A DNA stretch of 14,091 nt from an uncultured Oscillibacter sp. GTDB taxonomy: Bacteria > Bacillota > Clostridia > Oscillospirales > Oscillospiraceae. The stretch is taken from NCBI GenBank assembly GCA_902476875.1, contig CABSFC010000071.1, forward strand, positions 1 to 14,091. The letters run 5' to 3'. The notes beneath the pieces were generated by a model, which ran no database searches, had not been told where the DNA came from, and saw only the letters and a program-made list of their open reading frames with translations. A program made the translations under genes and the position numbers. This document shows, piece after piece, positions 5,828-13,974 of this stretch (its first letter is position 1; every line of letters begins with the position of its first letter).

Positions 5828-8092
5828 ATGAATCGGACAATGGAGGAGACCCTGCGGGCCCTGTGCGGAAAAGACCTTCGGGAGGCCACGGACCGTGAGC
5901 TGTATCAGGCGCTGCAGCGTTTGACGCAGGAACAGGCGGCGCGGAAAAAGCGGCCCGTCTCCGGGAAAAAGCTCTACTATATTTCAGCTGAATTTCTGAT
6001 GGGCAAGCTGCTCTCCAACAACCTGATCAATCTGGGGCTGTACGACGAGGCACGGGACTGCCTGACGGCCGCCGGAAAATCCCTGGCGGAGCTGGAGGAG
6101 CTGGAGCCGGAGCCCAGCCTGGGCAATGGGGGGCTGGGCCGTCTGGCGGCCTGCTTCCTGGACTCCATGGCGACGCTGGACCTGCCCGGCGACGGCATCG
6201 GCCTGCGGTATCACTGCGGACTGTTCCGCCAGACGCTCCGCGGCGGCGCCCAGGAGGAGACCCCGGATTACTGGCTCACCGACGACAGCTGGGTCCGGCG
6301 GACGGACACCGTGTATCCCGTGGAGCTGGCGGGAAGGACCTGTCAGGCCCGCCTGTACCGGCTGGCGGTAACAGGCTATCAGGGGCGGACCAACACCCTG
6401 AACCTCTTCGACCTGGACAGCGTGGACGAGGGCATCATCGAAGCGGGCATCGCGTTCGACAAGACGGACATCGACAGGAATCTGACGCTGTTCCTCTATC
6501 CGGACGACTCCGACGAGGCGGGGCGGCTGCTGCGCATCTACCAGCAGTATCTGATGGTCAGCGCCGGGGCCCAGCTGATTCTGGCGGAGAGCGCCGCCCG
6601 GGGCTGCGACTACCACGACCTGGCGGACTACGCCGCCATTCAGATCAACGACACCCACCCCAGCATGGTCATCCCGGAGCTGATCCGCCTGCTGGGGGAG
6701 AAGGGCATCGCCTTTGAGGAGGCCGTGGACATTGTCACGAAGACCTGCGCCTACACGAACCACACCATCCTGGCGGAGGCGCTGGAGAAGTGGCCCTCCG
6801 CGTATCTGGAAAAGGTCGTGCCCCAGCTGATGCCCATCATCCGGCGGCTGGACGCGCTGGCCCGGGGCCGCGGCGGGGAGGCGGGCACCGCCATCCTGGA
6901 CGGAGAGGGGCGGGTCCACATGGCCCACATGGACATCCACTTCACCCACTCCACCAACGGCGTGGCGGCGCTGCACACGGAGATCCTGAAAAACAGCGAG
7001 CTGGCCGGTTTTTATAAGCTCTACCCGGAGAAATTCAACAACAAGACCAACGGCATCACCTTCCGCCGCTGGCTCCTGGCGTGCAACCCGGCGCTGAGCC
7101 GGGAGATCGAGACGCTGATCGGTCCGGGCTTCAGGCGGGACGCCGATGAGCTGGAAAAACTGCTCCCCCTGGCGGAGGACCGGAACGTCCTGGCCCGCCT
7201 GGCCGCCATCAAGGCGGCGAACAAGCGGCGGCTGGCGGAGTGGCTCTACAAAAAGCAGGGCGACTGGATCGACCCCAGCGCCATGTTCTCCATCCAGTCC
7301 AAGCGCCTGCACGAGTACAAGCGCCAGCAGCTGAACCTGCTGTTTCTGATTCACGAATACCATCAGATCAAGGCCGGGCACCATCCGCCGGTGCCGCTGG
7401 TCAGCATCTTCGGCGCCAAGGCGGCGCCCGCCTATACCATCGCCAAGGACATCATCCACGCGCTGCTGACGCTGTCCAGGGTCATCGCGGCGGACCCGGA
7501 GGCGGCGGCCTGGCTGCAGGTGGTCTTTGTGAAAAACTACAATGTCACCGCCGCCGAGAAAATGATCCCCGCCTGCGACCTGTCCGAGCAGATCAGTCTG
7601 GCCAGCAAGGAGGCCAGCGGCACCGGCAACATGAAGTTCATGCTCAACGGCGCCGTGACGCTGGGCACCCTGGACGGCGCCAACGTGGAGATCGCCCAGC
7701 GGGTGGGGGAGGAGAACATCTATATCTTCGGCCAGTCCGCCGACCAGGTCATCCGCCGCTACGGCCACGGGGACTACTGCGCCCGGGAGTGGTATCAGGG
7801 AGACGTGAATATCCGGCGGGCGGTGGACTTCCTGGTGGGTCCGGAGATGCTGGCCGCCGGCGACCCGGCGCGGCTGGGACGGCTGCGGGAGGAGCTGATC
7901 GGGAAGGACTGGTTCCAGACCTTCCCGGACTTCAACGCCTATCTGGTGCGCAAGGAGCAGGCGCGGCTGGATTACGCCAGCGATCATCAGGGCTGGAGCC
8001 GGAAGTCCCTGGTGAACATCGCCAGGGCGGGCTTTTTCTCCGCCGACCGCACCATCGCGGAGTACGACCGGGATATCTGGCATCTCGGATAA
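5828..8092 (+). CDS. glgP: Glycogen/maltodextrin phosphorylase, GT35 family (754 aa)
   Basis: Cytoplasmic PLP-dependent enzyme that releases glucose 1-phosphate from the non-reducing ends of alpha-1,4-glucans using inorganic phosphate. Family landmarks are intact: YYISAEFLMGKLLSNNLINLG near the N terminus, LGNGGLGRLAACFLDS (glucan phosphorylase signature), INDTHPSMVIPEL, NGITFRRWL, KRLHEYKRQQLN, VFVKNYNVTAAEKMIPACD, and EASGTGNMKFMLNGAVTLG, in which K603 is the expected PLP Schiff-base lysine. The length is typical for clostridial GlgP/MalP, which lack the regulatory N-terminal extension of animal enzymes. The ATG at 5828 follows AAGGAG (5812-5817) with 10 nt spacing; an in-frame ATG at 5804 lies upstream of this ribosome site and is rejected. 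Transcribed alone and closed by a hairpin, but lying beside a maltodextrin importer and malQ, it probably acts on imported maltodextrin and/or stored glycogen; the sequence cannot separate these. Confidence 0.97.
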   Translation: MNRTMEETLRALCGKDLREATDRELYQALQRLTQEQAARKKRPVSGKKLYYISAEFLMGKLLSNNLINLGLYDEARDCLTAAGKSLAELEELEPEPSLGNGGLGRLAACFLDSMATLDLPGDGIGLRYHCGLFRQTLRGGAQEETPDYWLTDDSWVRRTDTVYPVELAGRTCQARLYRLAVTGYQGRTNTLNLFDLDSVDEGIIEAGIAFDKTDIDRNLTLFLYPDDSDEAGRLLRIYQQYLMVSAGAQLILAESAARGCDYHDLADYAAIQINDTHPSMVIPELIRLLGEKGIAFEEAVDIVTKTCAYTNHTILAEALEKWPSAYLEKVVPQLMPIIRRLDALARGRGGEAGTAILDGEGRVHMAHMDIHFTHSTNGVAALHTEILKNSELAGFYKLYPEKFNNKTNGITFRRWLLACNPALSREIETLIGPGFRRDADELEKLLPLAEDRNVLARLAAIKAANKRRLAEWLYKKQGDWIDPSAMFSIQSKRLHEYKRQQLNLLFLIHEYHQIKAGHHPPVPLVSIFGAKAAPAYTIAKDIIHALLTLSRVIAADPEAAAWLQVVFVKNYNVTAAEKMIPACDLSEQISLASKEASGTGNMKFMLNGAVTLGTLDGANVEIAQRVGEENIYIFGQSADQVIRRYGHGDYCAREWYQGDVNIRRAVDFLVGPEMLAAGDPARLGRLREELIGKDWFQTFPDFNAYLVRKEQARLDYASDHQGWSRKSLVNIARAGFFSADRTIAEYDRDIWHLG

Positions 8093-8102
8093 CAGAGACC
8101 TG

Positions 8103-8147
8103 AACGCCGCATCCCCTCCGCAGAGCGGAGGGGATGCGGCGTTTAAA
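8103..8147 (+). terminator. Very stable hairpin after glgP, probable terminator
   Basis: AACGCCGCATCCCCTCCGC (8103-8121) is perfectly complementary to 8125-8143, giving a 19-bp stem with an AGA triloop, 10 nt after the glgP stop. The following tract is only GTTTAAAC, a poor U-run, so it may terminate inefficiently or mainly protect the 3' end of the glgP transcript. The inverted symmetry also gives an AA/TT-flanked stem on the - strand. Confidence 0.75.
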
Positions 8148-8231
8148 CGATTACCTGACAGGCGGTTCTGAAATACTGCACAGACGGGCAGCCTGATCTT
8201 TATCTCATTTGACGAATTTCACAGAGCCCCG

Positions 8232-8259
8232 TTGACATTCTGAAAAAAATCTGTATAAA
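8232..8259 (+). promoter_or_regulatory. Promoter of the LacI-family repressor gene
   Basis: A perfect -35 hexamer TTGACA (8232-8237) is followed after 16 nt by TATAAA (8254-8259), predicting a start near 8266. The operator palindrome begins about 11 nt downstream of that start, so occupancy would block promoter clearance, consistent with autorepression. Confidence 0.8.
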
Positions 8260-8276
8260 TAGTAATTGAAAAGCGG

Positions 8277-8304
8277 CTGGAAACGTTACCAGTAACGTTT
8301 CCAG
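8277..8304. promoter_or_regulatory. Perfect 28-bp palindromic operator, two overlapping LacI-type sites
   Basis: Arms CTGGAAACGTTAC (8277-8289) and GTAACGTTTCCAG (8292-8304) are exact reverse complements separated by CA. Each arm itself contains the CG-centred AACGTT core typical of LacI-family operators (centres at 8284/8285 and 8296/8297, 12 bp apart), so the element can be read as two operators in mirror orientation. It lies between the predicted transcription start and the repressor ATG. Confidence 0.85.
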
Positions 8305-8341
8305 AAGACGGCAGACATAAAAACCGGGGAGGGGATGGCGG

Positions 8342-9355
8342 ATGACGATCAAAGACGTGGCGGAGTACAGCGGCGTCTCTGTCAGCACGGTGTCCCGCGT
8401 CCTCAACGACCACCCCGACGTCAGCGAGGCGGTCCGCTCCCGGGTGATGGAGGCGGTGCGGGAGCTGCACTATGTCCCCAACAACAGCGCCCGGGACCTG
8501 GTCCGGCCCCAGTCCGACGCCATCGGCCTTGTGGTCCGCGGCGTGGGCAACCCCTTTTTCTCCGACGTCATCCGGGCGGTGGAGCAGGCGGTGAACGAGG
8601 CGGGCTACACCATGGTCCTCCATCAGATCCGCTCCGGCGAGGATGAGCTCCGGGCCGGGGCCGAGCTGGCCCGGTCCAAGCGGCTGCTGGGGCTGATTCT
8701 GCTGGGCGGCTGCTTCGACTATACGCCGGAGCAGACGGCGGCGCTGGAGATTCCCTTTGTCTGCTGTTCCTTCACCAACAGCTTTGGCAGCCTGCAAAAG
8801 GACGCCTACTCCTCCGTCTCCATCGACGACCAGGCGGAGGCCCGCCGGGCGGTGGAGCTGCTGATTCGCCAGGGCCACCGGAAGATCGCCATCCTGCTGG
8901 ACTCCATCTGCGACCGCTCCATCAGCGAGCTGCGCTACCGGGGCTACTGTCAGGCGCTGGAGGAGGCGGGCATCCCGCTGGACGGGGAGCTGGTGGAGGA
9001 GACCGGGGCCTTCGACATGGCGGCGGCCTATGAGGGGACCTGCCGGCTGCTGCGCCGGCGGCGGGACTTCACCGCGCTGTTCGTCATCGCGGACTCCATG
9101 GCGGTGGCCGCCATGAAGGCCCTGCACAACGGCGGGCGGCGCATCCCGGAGGGCTGCTCCATCATCGCCATCGACGGCATCGACATGTCCGCGTACACCA
9201 TCCCCACCCTGACCACGCTCATCCAGCCGAAGGAGGCCATGGGGGAGGAGTCGGTCCGCATCCTGCTGGACATGGTGGAGAAGCGGACGGGCAACCGCCA
9301 CGTCCGGCTGGAGACCGCCCTGCGGTCCGGCGGCAGCGTTGTGCCGCTCAACTGA
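8342..9355 (+). CDS. LacI-family transcriptional repressor, MalR-like by context (337 aa)
   Basis: DNA-binding sugar-responsive repressor. The N terminus MTIKDVAEYSGVSVSTVSRV is a canonical LacI helix-turn-helix (about residues 1-25), followed by a hinge-helix region around PNNSARDLV and a periplasmic-binding-protein-like effector domain (about 58-337, beginning AIGLVVRGVGNPFFSDV). The length is normal. The ATG at 8342 follows GGGGAGGGG (8326-8334) with 7 nt spacing; the nearby ATG at 8335 is in another frame. It lies downstream of its own promoter and operator and upstream of a sugar ABC operon, so it probably controls itself and the maltodextrin genes. The VSxSTVSR recognition-helix pattern suits CG-centred operators such as the adjacent AACGTT elements. 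Naming it malR would rest on context only, so no symbol is given. Confidence 0.92.
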   Translation: MTIKDVAEYSGVSVSTVSRVLNDHPDVSEAVRSRVMEAVRELHYVPNNSARDLVRPQSDAIGLVVRGVGNPFFSDVIRAVEQAVNEAGYTMVLHQIRSGEDELRAGAELARSKRLLGLILLGGCFDYTPEQTAALEIPFVCCSFTNSFGSLQKDAYSSVSIDDQAEARRAVELLIRQGHRKIAILLDSICDRSISELRYRGYCQALEEAGIPLDGELVEETGAFDMAAAYEGTCRLLRRRRDFTALFVIADSMAVAAMKALHNGGRRIPEGCSIIAIDGIDMSAYTIPTLTTLIQPKEAMGEESVRILLDMVEKRTGNRHVRLETALRSGGSVVPLN

Positions 9356-9357
9356 TT

Positions 9358-9385
9358 TTTACATCATTGGATGTAGAAATAAAAT
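9358..9385 (+). promoter_or_regulatory. Promoter of the sugar-binding lipoprotein gene
   Basis: TTTACA (9358-9363) and TAAAAT (9380-9385), each 5 of 6 to consensus, are separated by 16 nt and predict a start near 9392, about 19 nt before the ATG. The inverted repeat ACATC-ATTG-GATGT (9361-9374) overlaps the -35 and spacer and could be a regulator site. No AACGTT element is present here. Confidence 0.6.
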
Positions 9386-9410
9386 TCAATCGAGAAGAAG
9401 GAGTATCAAG

Positions 9411-10667
9411 ATGAAAAAAGTATTTGCGCTTTTGCTGACCCTGACGCTTTGCATCGGCCTCCTGTCCGCCTGCGGCGGCAAGACCGATACCCCCGCGGAT
9501 ACCTCCACCTCCAGCGACACCTCCGCCTCCGGCGCGGTTTACTACCTGAACTTCAAGCCCGAGCAGGACGAGGCATGGCAGAACCTGGCCAAGGTCTACA
9601 CCGAGGAGACCGGCGTGCCCGTCACCGTGGTCACCGCCGCCTCCGGCACCTATGAGCAGACCCTGATGAGCGAGATCGCCAAGAGCACCCCGCCCACTCT
9701 GTTCCAGGTCAACGGCCCCGTGGGCCTTGCCAACTGGAAGGACTACTGCCTGGACCTGACCGGCACCGACGTGCTGGGCCAGCTGACCAGCGACGCTTTC
9801 GCCTTGAAGGACGGCGACGCCACCCTGGGCATCGCCTACGTCGTGGAGTCCTACGGCATCATCGTCAACAAGACCCTGCTGGCCCAGGCCGGCTACACCG
9901 TGGAGGACATCCAGTCCTTCGCCGACCTGAAGAAGGTCGCCGAGGACATCACCGCCCGCAAGGACGAGCTGGGCTTCGCCGCTTTCTCCTCCGCCGGCAT
10001 GGACGGCTCCTCCGACTGGCGCTTCAAGACCCACCTGGCCAACCTGCCCCTGTACTTTGAGTACCAGGCCGACGGCATCGGCACCACCGAGGCCATCAAG
10101 GGCACCTATCTGGACAACTACAAGGCCGTTTGGGACCTGTACATCAACAACTCCACCTGTGATCCCACCGTGCTGTCCGGCAAGACCGGCGACGACTCCC
10201 TCAATGAGTTCCGCAACGGCGAGGCCGTGTTCTATCAGAACGGCTCCTGGTCTTACGGTGATCTGGTGGGCGAGGGCAAGCCTTTCACCGACGACGACCT
10301 GCAGATGATCCCCATCTACTTCGGCGTGGGCGACGAGGCCAATCAGGGCCTGTGCACCGGCACCGAGAACTACTGGTGCGTCACCTCTGAGACGGGCACC
10401 ACCGCTCTGGCCAACGACATGGGCTTCGTTATCCCCTTCAAGGCCGCCCAGGAGTCCCCCAACCTGTTCGTGAAGCAGGACGCCGCCTACACCGCCGAGG
10501 GCAAGACCCCCGTCTCCTGGAACTTCCCCACCATGCCCTCTGAGAACTGGAAGAACGAACTGGGCAACGCCCTGACCGCCTATGCCGCCGGCACCGGCAG
10601 CTGGGACGACGTGGTCTCCAAGTTCGTGGACGGCTGGGCCAGCGAGTACGCCGCGCTGAACGGCTAA
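9411..10667 (+). CDS. ABC sugar transporter substrate-binding lipoprotein, family 1 (418 aa)
   Basis: Predicted membrane-anchored lipoprotein that captures an oligosaccharide and delivers it to the downstream permeases. The signal peptide ends in LLSAC with lipidation at C21, followed by a Thr/Ser/Asp-rich linker (about 22-42) and a family 1 extracellular solute-binding domain (MalE-like) beginning VYYLNFKPEQDEAWQNLAKV. The ATG at 9411 follows AAGGAG (9398-9403) with 7 nt spacing; the in-frame ATG at 9339 lies inside the repressor gene and is rejected. Codon choice differs from the neighbours: glycine is almost always GGC, arginine CGC and lysine AAG, which suggests high expression. A terminator follows the gene, which would make binding protein exceed permease. 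Maltodextrin specificity is inferred from the adjacent phosphorylase and MalQ; other glucosides remain possible. Confidence 0.93.
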   Translation: MKKVFALLLTLTLCIGLLSACGGKTDTPADTSTSSDTSASGAVYYLNFKPEQDEAWQNLAKVYTEETGVPVTVVTAASGTYEQTLMSEIAKSTPPTLFQVNGPVGLANWKDYCLDLTGTDVLGQLTSDAFALKDGDATLGIAYVVESYGIIVNKTLLAQAGYTVEDIQSFADLKKVAEDITARKDELGFAAFSSAGMDGSSDWRFKTHLANLPLYFEYQADGIGTTEAIKGTYLDNYKAVWDLYINNSTCDPTVLSGKTGDDSLNEFRNGEAVFYQNGSWSYGDLVGEGKPFTDDDLQMIPIYFGVGDEANQGLCTGTENYWCVTSETGTTALANDMGFVIPFKAAQESPNLFVKQDAAYTAEGKTPVSWNFPTMPSENWKNELGNALTAYAAGTGSWDDVVSKFVDGWASEYAALNG

Positions 10668-10690
10668 ACAAAAAAGCACCGCGTAGACCC

Positions 10691-10724
10691 AAACGGGGTG
10701 GGCTTCCGCCCACCCCGTTTTTCC
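10691..10724 (+). terminator. Intrinsic terminator between the binding-protein and permease genes
   Basis: AAACGGGGTGGGC (10691-10703) and GCCCACCCCGTTT (10708-10720) form a perfect 13-bp stem with a TTCC tetraloop, followed by a T tract (TTTTTCC including the stem end). It lies about 23 nt after the binding-protein stop. No promoter was recognised between it and the permease start, so partial read-through is the likely source of permease transcript. Confidence 0.88.
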
Positions 10725-10764
10725 TTTCACCCAAAGGGCCATTCTGCTTCTTAGGAGGGATATT

Positions 10765-11616
10765 GTGGAAAAAACGATCAGACGGTACTGGCCGGTATTC
10801 GTTCTCCCCACGCTGGCGGCGTTCATCATCGGCTTTATCTGGCCCTTCCTGCAGGGCCTGTACCTGTCCTTCTGTAAATTCATCACCATCGACAAGGCCA
10901 GCTTCAACGGCCTGAAAAACTACCTCTTTGCCCTGACCGAGGCGGATTTCCTGCACGCCTTCTGGTTCACGGCGCTGTTCACCGTCGTTTCCACCGTGTG
11001 CATCAACCTGGCCGCCCTGGCCATCGCCTTGGCGCTGACCCGGGAGATCAAGGGCACCAACCTGTTCCGCTCCGTCTTCTTCATGCCCAACCTGATCGGC
11101 GGCATCGTTCTGGGCTACATCTGGAACATCCTGCTTAACTGCGCCCTGACGCTGCTGGGCAAGCCCCTGATGTCCCTGCACGCGCCTTACGGCTTCGCCG
11201 GATTGATCATTCTGATGTGCTGGCAGCAGATCGGCTATATGATGATCATCTATATCGCGGGGCTCCAGTCCATCCCCACCGACTATCTGGAGGCCGCCCG
11301 CATCGACGGCGCCAACGAGCGTCAGATCCTCTGGAAGATCAAAATCCCCAATCTGATGCCCTCCATCACCATCTGCCTGTTCCTCAGCCTGACCAACGGC
11401 TTCAAGCTGTTTGACCAGAACCTGGCCCTCACTGGCGGCGACCCCGCCCACAAGACCGAGATGCTGGCGCTGAATATCTACCAGACCTTCTACGGCCGCT
11501 CCGGTCCCCAGTGGAAGGGCTACGGCCAGGCCAAGGCCGTCCTCTTCTGCATCCTGGTGGTGGCCATCGGCCTGATCCAGCTGAAGGCCACCCGTTCCAA
11601 GGAGGTGCAGCAGTAA
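10765..11616 (+). CDS. ABC sugar transporter permease, MalF/UgpA type (283 aa)
   Basis: Inner-membrane half of a carbohydrate uptake ABC transporter (CUT1 type). The start codon is GTG at 10765, preceded by AGGAGG (10753-10758) with 6 nt spacing. The protein shows the expected multiple hydrophobic helices, the first at about residues 9-32, and the cytoplasmic EAA loop beginning EAARIDGANERQILWKIKIP at residue 176, which contacts the ATPase. It lacks the long N-terminal extension of enterobacterial MalF, as usual in Firmicutes. Its TAA shares one base with the ATG of the second permease (TAATG), showing translational coupling. Confidence 0.94.
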   Translation: MEKTIRRYWPVFVLPTLAAFIIGFIWPFLQGLYLSFCKFITIDKASFNGLKNYLFALTEADFLHAFWFTALFTVVSTVCINLAALAIALALTREIKGTNLFRSVFFMPNLIGGIVLGYIWNILLNCALTLLGKPLMSLHAPYGFAGLIILMCWQQIGYMMIIYIAGLQSIPTDYLEAARIDGANERQILWKIKIPNLMPSITICLFLSLTNGFKLFDQNLALTGGDPAHKTEMLALNIYQTFYGRSGPQWKGYGQAKAVLFCILVVAIGLIQLKATRSKEVQQ

Positions 11617-12461
11617 TGGAAGCCAGACACACCCTGAAAGACCATATCACGTCGGTCATCCTGGCCGTTTTGAGCATTGCCTGGGTGTACCCCGTCTTCA
11701 TGATTCTCATCAACTCCCTGAAAAAGGAGACCGCCATCAGCACCGGCACCGCCTTTCAGCTGCCCAACGGCGAGAGCTTCGCGGGCCTTGCCAACTATGT
11801 GGACGCCGTGGCCTCCAAGGGCTTCCTCACCGCTTTCTGGTACAGCCTGGTCATCACCATCACCTCGGTGGTGCTGATTCTGATCTGCTGCTCCATGTGC
11901 GCCTGGTTCATCACCCGGGTGAACAGCCGGTTCAGCAAGGCCCTGTACTACCTGTTCGTCTTCTCCATGGTCGTCCCCTTCCAGATGCTGATGTTCACCC
12001 TGTCCGCCACGGCGGACCGCCTGCGCCTCAGCAGCCCCTACACCATCTGCATCATCTATCTGGGCTTCGGCGCGGGACTGGCCGTGTTCATGTTCTGCGG
12101 CTTTATGAAATCCATCCCCATCGAGATCGAGGAGGCGGCCATGATCGACGGCTGCGGCCCCATCCGCACATTCTTCCTGGTGGTGCTGCCCATCCTGAAG
12201 CCCACCCTGATCTCCGTGGGCATCCTGGAGACCATGTGGCTGTGGAACGACTATCTGCTGCCCTATTTGGTGCTGGACCGCACAAAGGGCTACATGACGA
12301 TCCCCATCCTGATCCAGTATTTCCGGGGCAGCTTCGGCAAGGTGGAGATGGGCCCCATGATGGCCTCTATCATGCTGAACATCATCCCCATCATCATCGT
12401 CTACCTGCTGTGCCAGAAGCATATCATCAAGGGCGTTGCCGCCGGTGCCGTCAAGGGCTGA
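11616..12461 (+). CDS. ABC sugar transporter permease, MalG/UgpE type (281 aa)
   Basis: Second membrane subunit of the same CUT1 importer. The ATG at 11616 overlaps the previous stop by one base and follows a strong AAGGAGGTG (11599-11607) located inside the upstream gene. The N-terminal helix (about 13-30, VILAVLSIAWVYPVFMILI) is followed by the family-typical NSLKKE segment, and the EAA loop, EEAAMIDGCGPIRTFFLVVLP, runs from about residue 172. The C terminus ends in KGVAAGAVKG, characteristic of MalG-like permeases. It is followed after 13 nt by malQ. Confidence 0.94.
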   Translation: MEARHTLKDHITSVILAVLSIAWVYPVFMILINSLKKETAISTGTAFQLPNGESFAGLANYVDAVASKGFLTAFWYSLVITITSVVLILICCSMCAWFITRVNSRFSKALYYLFVFSMVVPFQMLMFTLSATADRLRLSSPYTICIIYLGFGAGLAVFMFCGFMKSIPIEIEEAAMIDGCGPIRTFFLVVLPILKPTLISVGILETMWLWNDYLLPYLVLDRTKGYMTIPILIQYFRGSFGKVEMGPMMASIMLNIIPIIIVYLLCQKHIIKGVAAGAVKG

Positions 12462-12474
12462 GAGGAACGCGCCC

Positions 12475-13974
12475 ATGAAAAGAAGCAGTGGCATTTTAAT
12501 GCCGGTCTCCTCGCTGCCGTCTCCCTACGGCATCGGCACGCTGGGCCGGGCGGCCAGGGAGTTTGTTGACTTCCTGGCCGCGGCGGGCCAGTCCTGGTGG
12601 CAGATGCTGCCGGTGGGCCCCACCAGCTACGGGGATTCCCCTTACCAGAGCTTTTCCGCCTACGCCGGCAACCCCTACTTCATCGACCTGGACTATCTGC
12701 GGGAGGACGGGCTGCTGGAGCGGGCGGAGATCGAGGCGGTCCGCTGGGGCGGCGACCCCGGCCGGGTGGATTACGCCGCCATCTATGAAAACCGCTTTTC
12801 CCTGCTGCGAAAGGCCGCCGACCGGGGCTGGGAGCGGGACGCTGAGAAGGTGGCCGCCTTCGCGGAGAAAAACAGGGAATGGCTGCCGGATTACGCTCTG
12901 TTCATGGCCCTGAAGCGCCATTTCGGCATGACGGCCTGGACCGCGTGGCCCGACCGGGAGATCCGCCTGCGCCGGCCCGGGGCGGTGGCGCGGTACCGGG
13001 AAACGCTGGCGGCGGATATTCGCCTGTTCACGTATATCCAGTATCTGTTCTTCCGCCAGTGGGAGGCGCTGCGGGCCTACGCCCACGAACAGGGCGTGGG
13101 CATCATCGGCGACCTGCCCATCTACGTGTCCATGGATTCCGCCGACGTGTGGGCGGACCCCAGGAGCTTCCAGCTGGACGAGAACAACGTCCCCCGGGAG
13201 GTGGCGGGCGTGCCGCCGGACTACTTCAGCGCCGACGGGCAGCTGTGGGGCAACCCGCTCTACGACTGGGAGGCCATGGGCCGGGACGGCTACCGGTGGT
13301 GGATTCGCCGGATCGGCGGCGCCGCCCGCCTGTACGACATCCTGCGCATCGACCATTTCCGGGGCCTGGAGAGCTACTGGGCCGTCCCCTACGGGGAGAC
13401 CACCGCGAAGATCGGGCGCTGGGTCAAGGGACCCGGCATGGACCTCCTGCGGGTGCTGACCGCCCGCTTCCCCAACATCCAGTTCATCGCGGAGGACCTG
13501 GGCTATCTGACCCCGGAGGTCCAGAAGCTCCTGCGGGACTCCGGCTTCCCCGGGATGAAGGTACTGGAATTCGCCTTTGACTCCCGGGAGCCCAGCAATT
13601 ACCTCCCCCATACCTACACGCCCCACTGCGTCTGCTACGCGGGGACCCATGACAACGCCACTCTGATGGGCTGGAAGGACGAGGCGGACCCCGCCGACAT
13701 CGCCATGGCCCGCCGGTATCTGGGATTGAATGAAGAGGAGGGCTTCCACTGGGGCGTTCTCCGGGGCGGCATGAGCAGCGTTTCCGATCTGTTCATGGCG
13801 CAGATGCAGGATTATCTGGGCCTGGGGTCCGATTCCCGCATGAACACGCCGGGCACCCTGGGCGGCAACTGGCAGTGGCGGATGCTGCCCGGACAGATCA
13901 CGGAGGAACTGACAAGGCACATCGCGGAGATGACATCACTTTACGGAAGGAGCGCACAGGCATGGCAGATGTGA
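12475..13974 (+). CDS. malQ: 4-alpha-glucanotransferase (amylomaltase), GH77 (499 aa)
   Basis: Cytoplasmic disproportionating enzyme that transfers alpha-1,4-glucan segments between maltodextrins, releasing glucose and making longer chains for the phosphorylase. GH77 landmarks are present: SSLPSPYGIGTLG near the N terminus, DLPIYVSMDSADVWADP, nucleophile D293 in LRIDHFRGLESYWAVP, general acid E340 in FIAEDLGYLTPEV, and D393 in AGTHDNATLMGW. D293 and E340 have the same numbers as in Thermus amylomaltase, which supports the chosen start. The ATG at 12475 follows AGAGGA with 8 nt spacing; an in-frame ATG at 12436 lies inside the permease gene and is rejected. The 3' end overlaps the next gene by 13 nt. 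Confidence 0.96.
   Translation: MKRSSGILMPVSSLPSPYGIGTLGRAAREFVDFLAAAGQSWWQMLPVGPTSYGDSPYQSFSAYAGNPYFIDLDYLREDGLLERAEIEAVRWGGDPGRVDYAAIYENRFSLLRKAADRGWERDAEKVAAFAEKNREWLPDYALFMALKRHFGMTAWTAWPDREIRLRRPGAVARYRETLAADIRLFTYIQYLFFRQWEALRAYAHEQGVGIIGDLPIYVSMDSADVWADPRSFQLDENNVPREVAGVPPDYFSADGQLWGNPLYDWEAMGRDGYRWWIRRIGGAARLYDILRIDHFRGLESYWAVPYGETTAKIGRWVKGPGMDLLRVLTARFPNIQFIAEDLGYLTPEVQKLLRDSGFPGMKVLEFAFDSREPSNYLPHTYTPHCVCYAGTHDNATLMGWKDEADPADIAMARRYLGLNEEEGFHWGVLRGGMSSVSDLFMAQMQDYLGLGSDSRMNTPGTLGGNWQWRMLPGQITEELTRHIAEMTSLYGRSAQAWQM

Noticed and set aside
5984..8083. 699-codon open frame antisense to glgP, and similar long antisense frames over the kinase, binding protein and malQ
   Set aside because: These lie exactly opposite genes with unmistakable families, have no ribosome sites or recognisable domains, and are expected from GC-rich codon bias.
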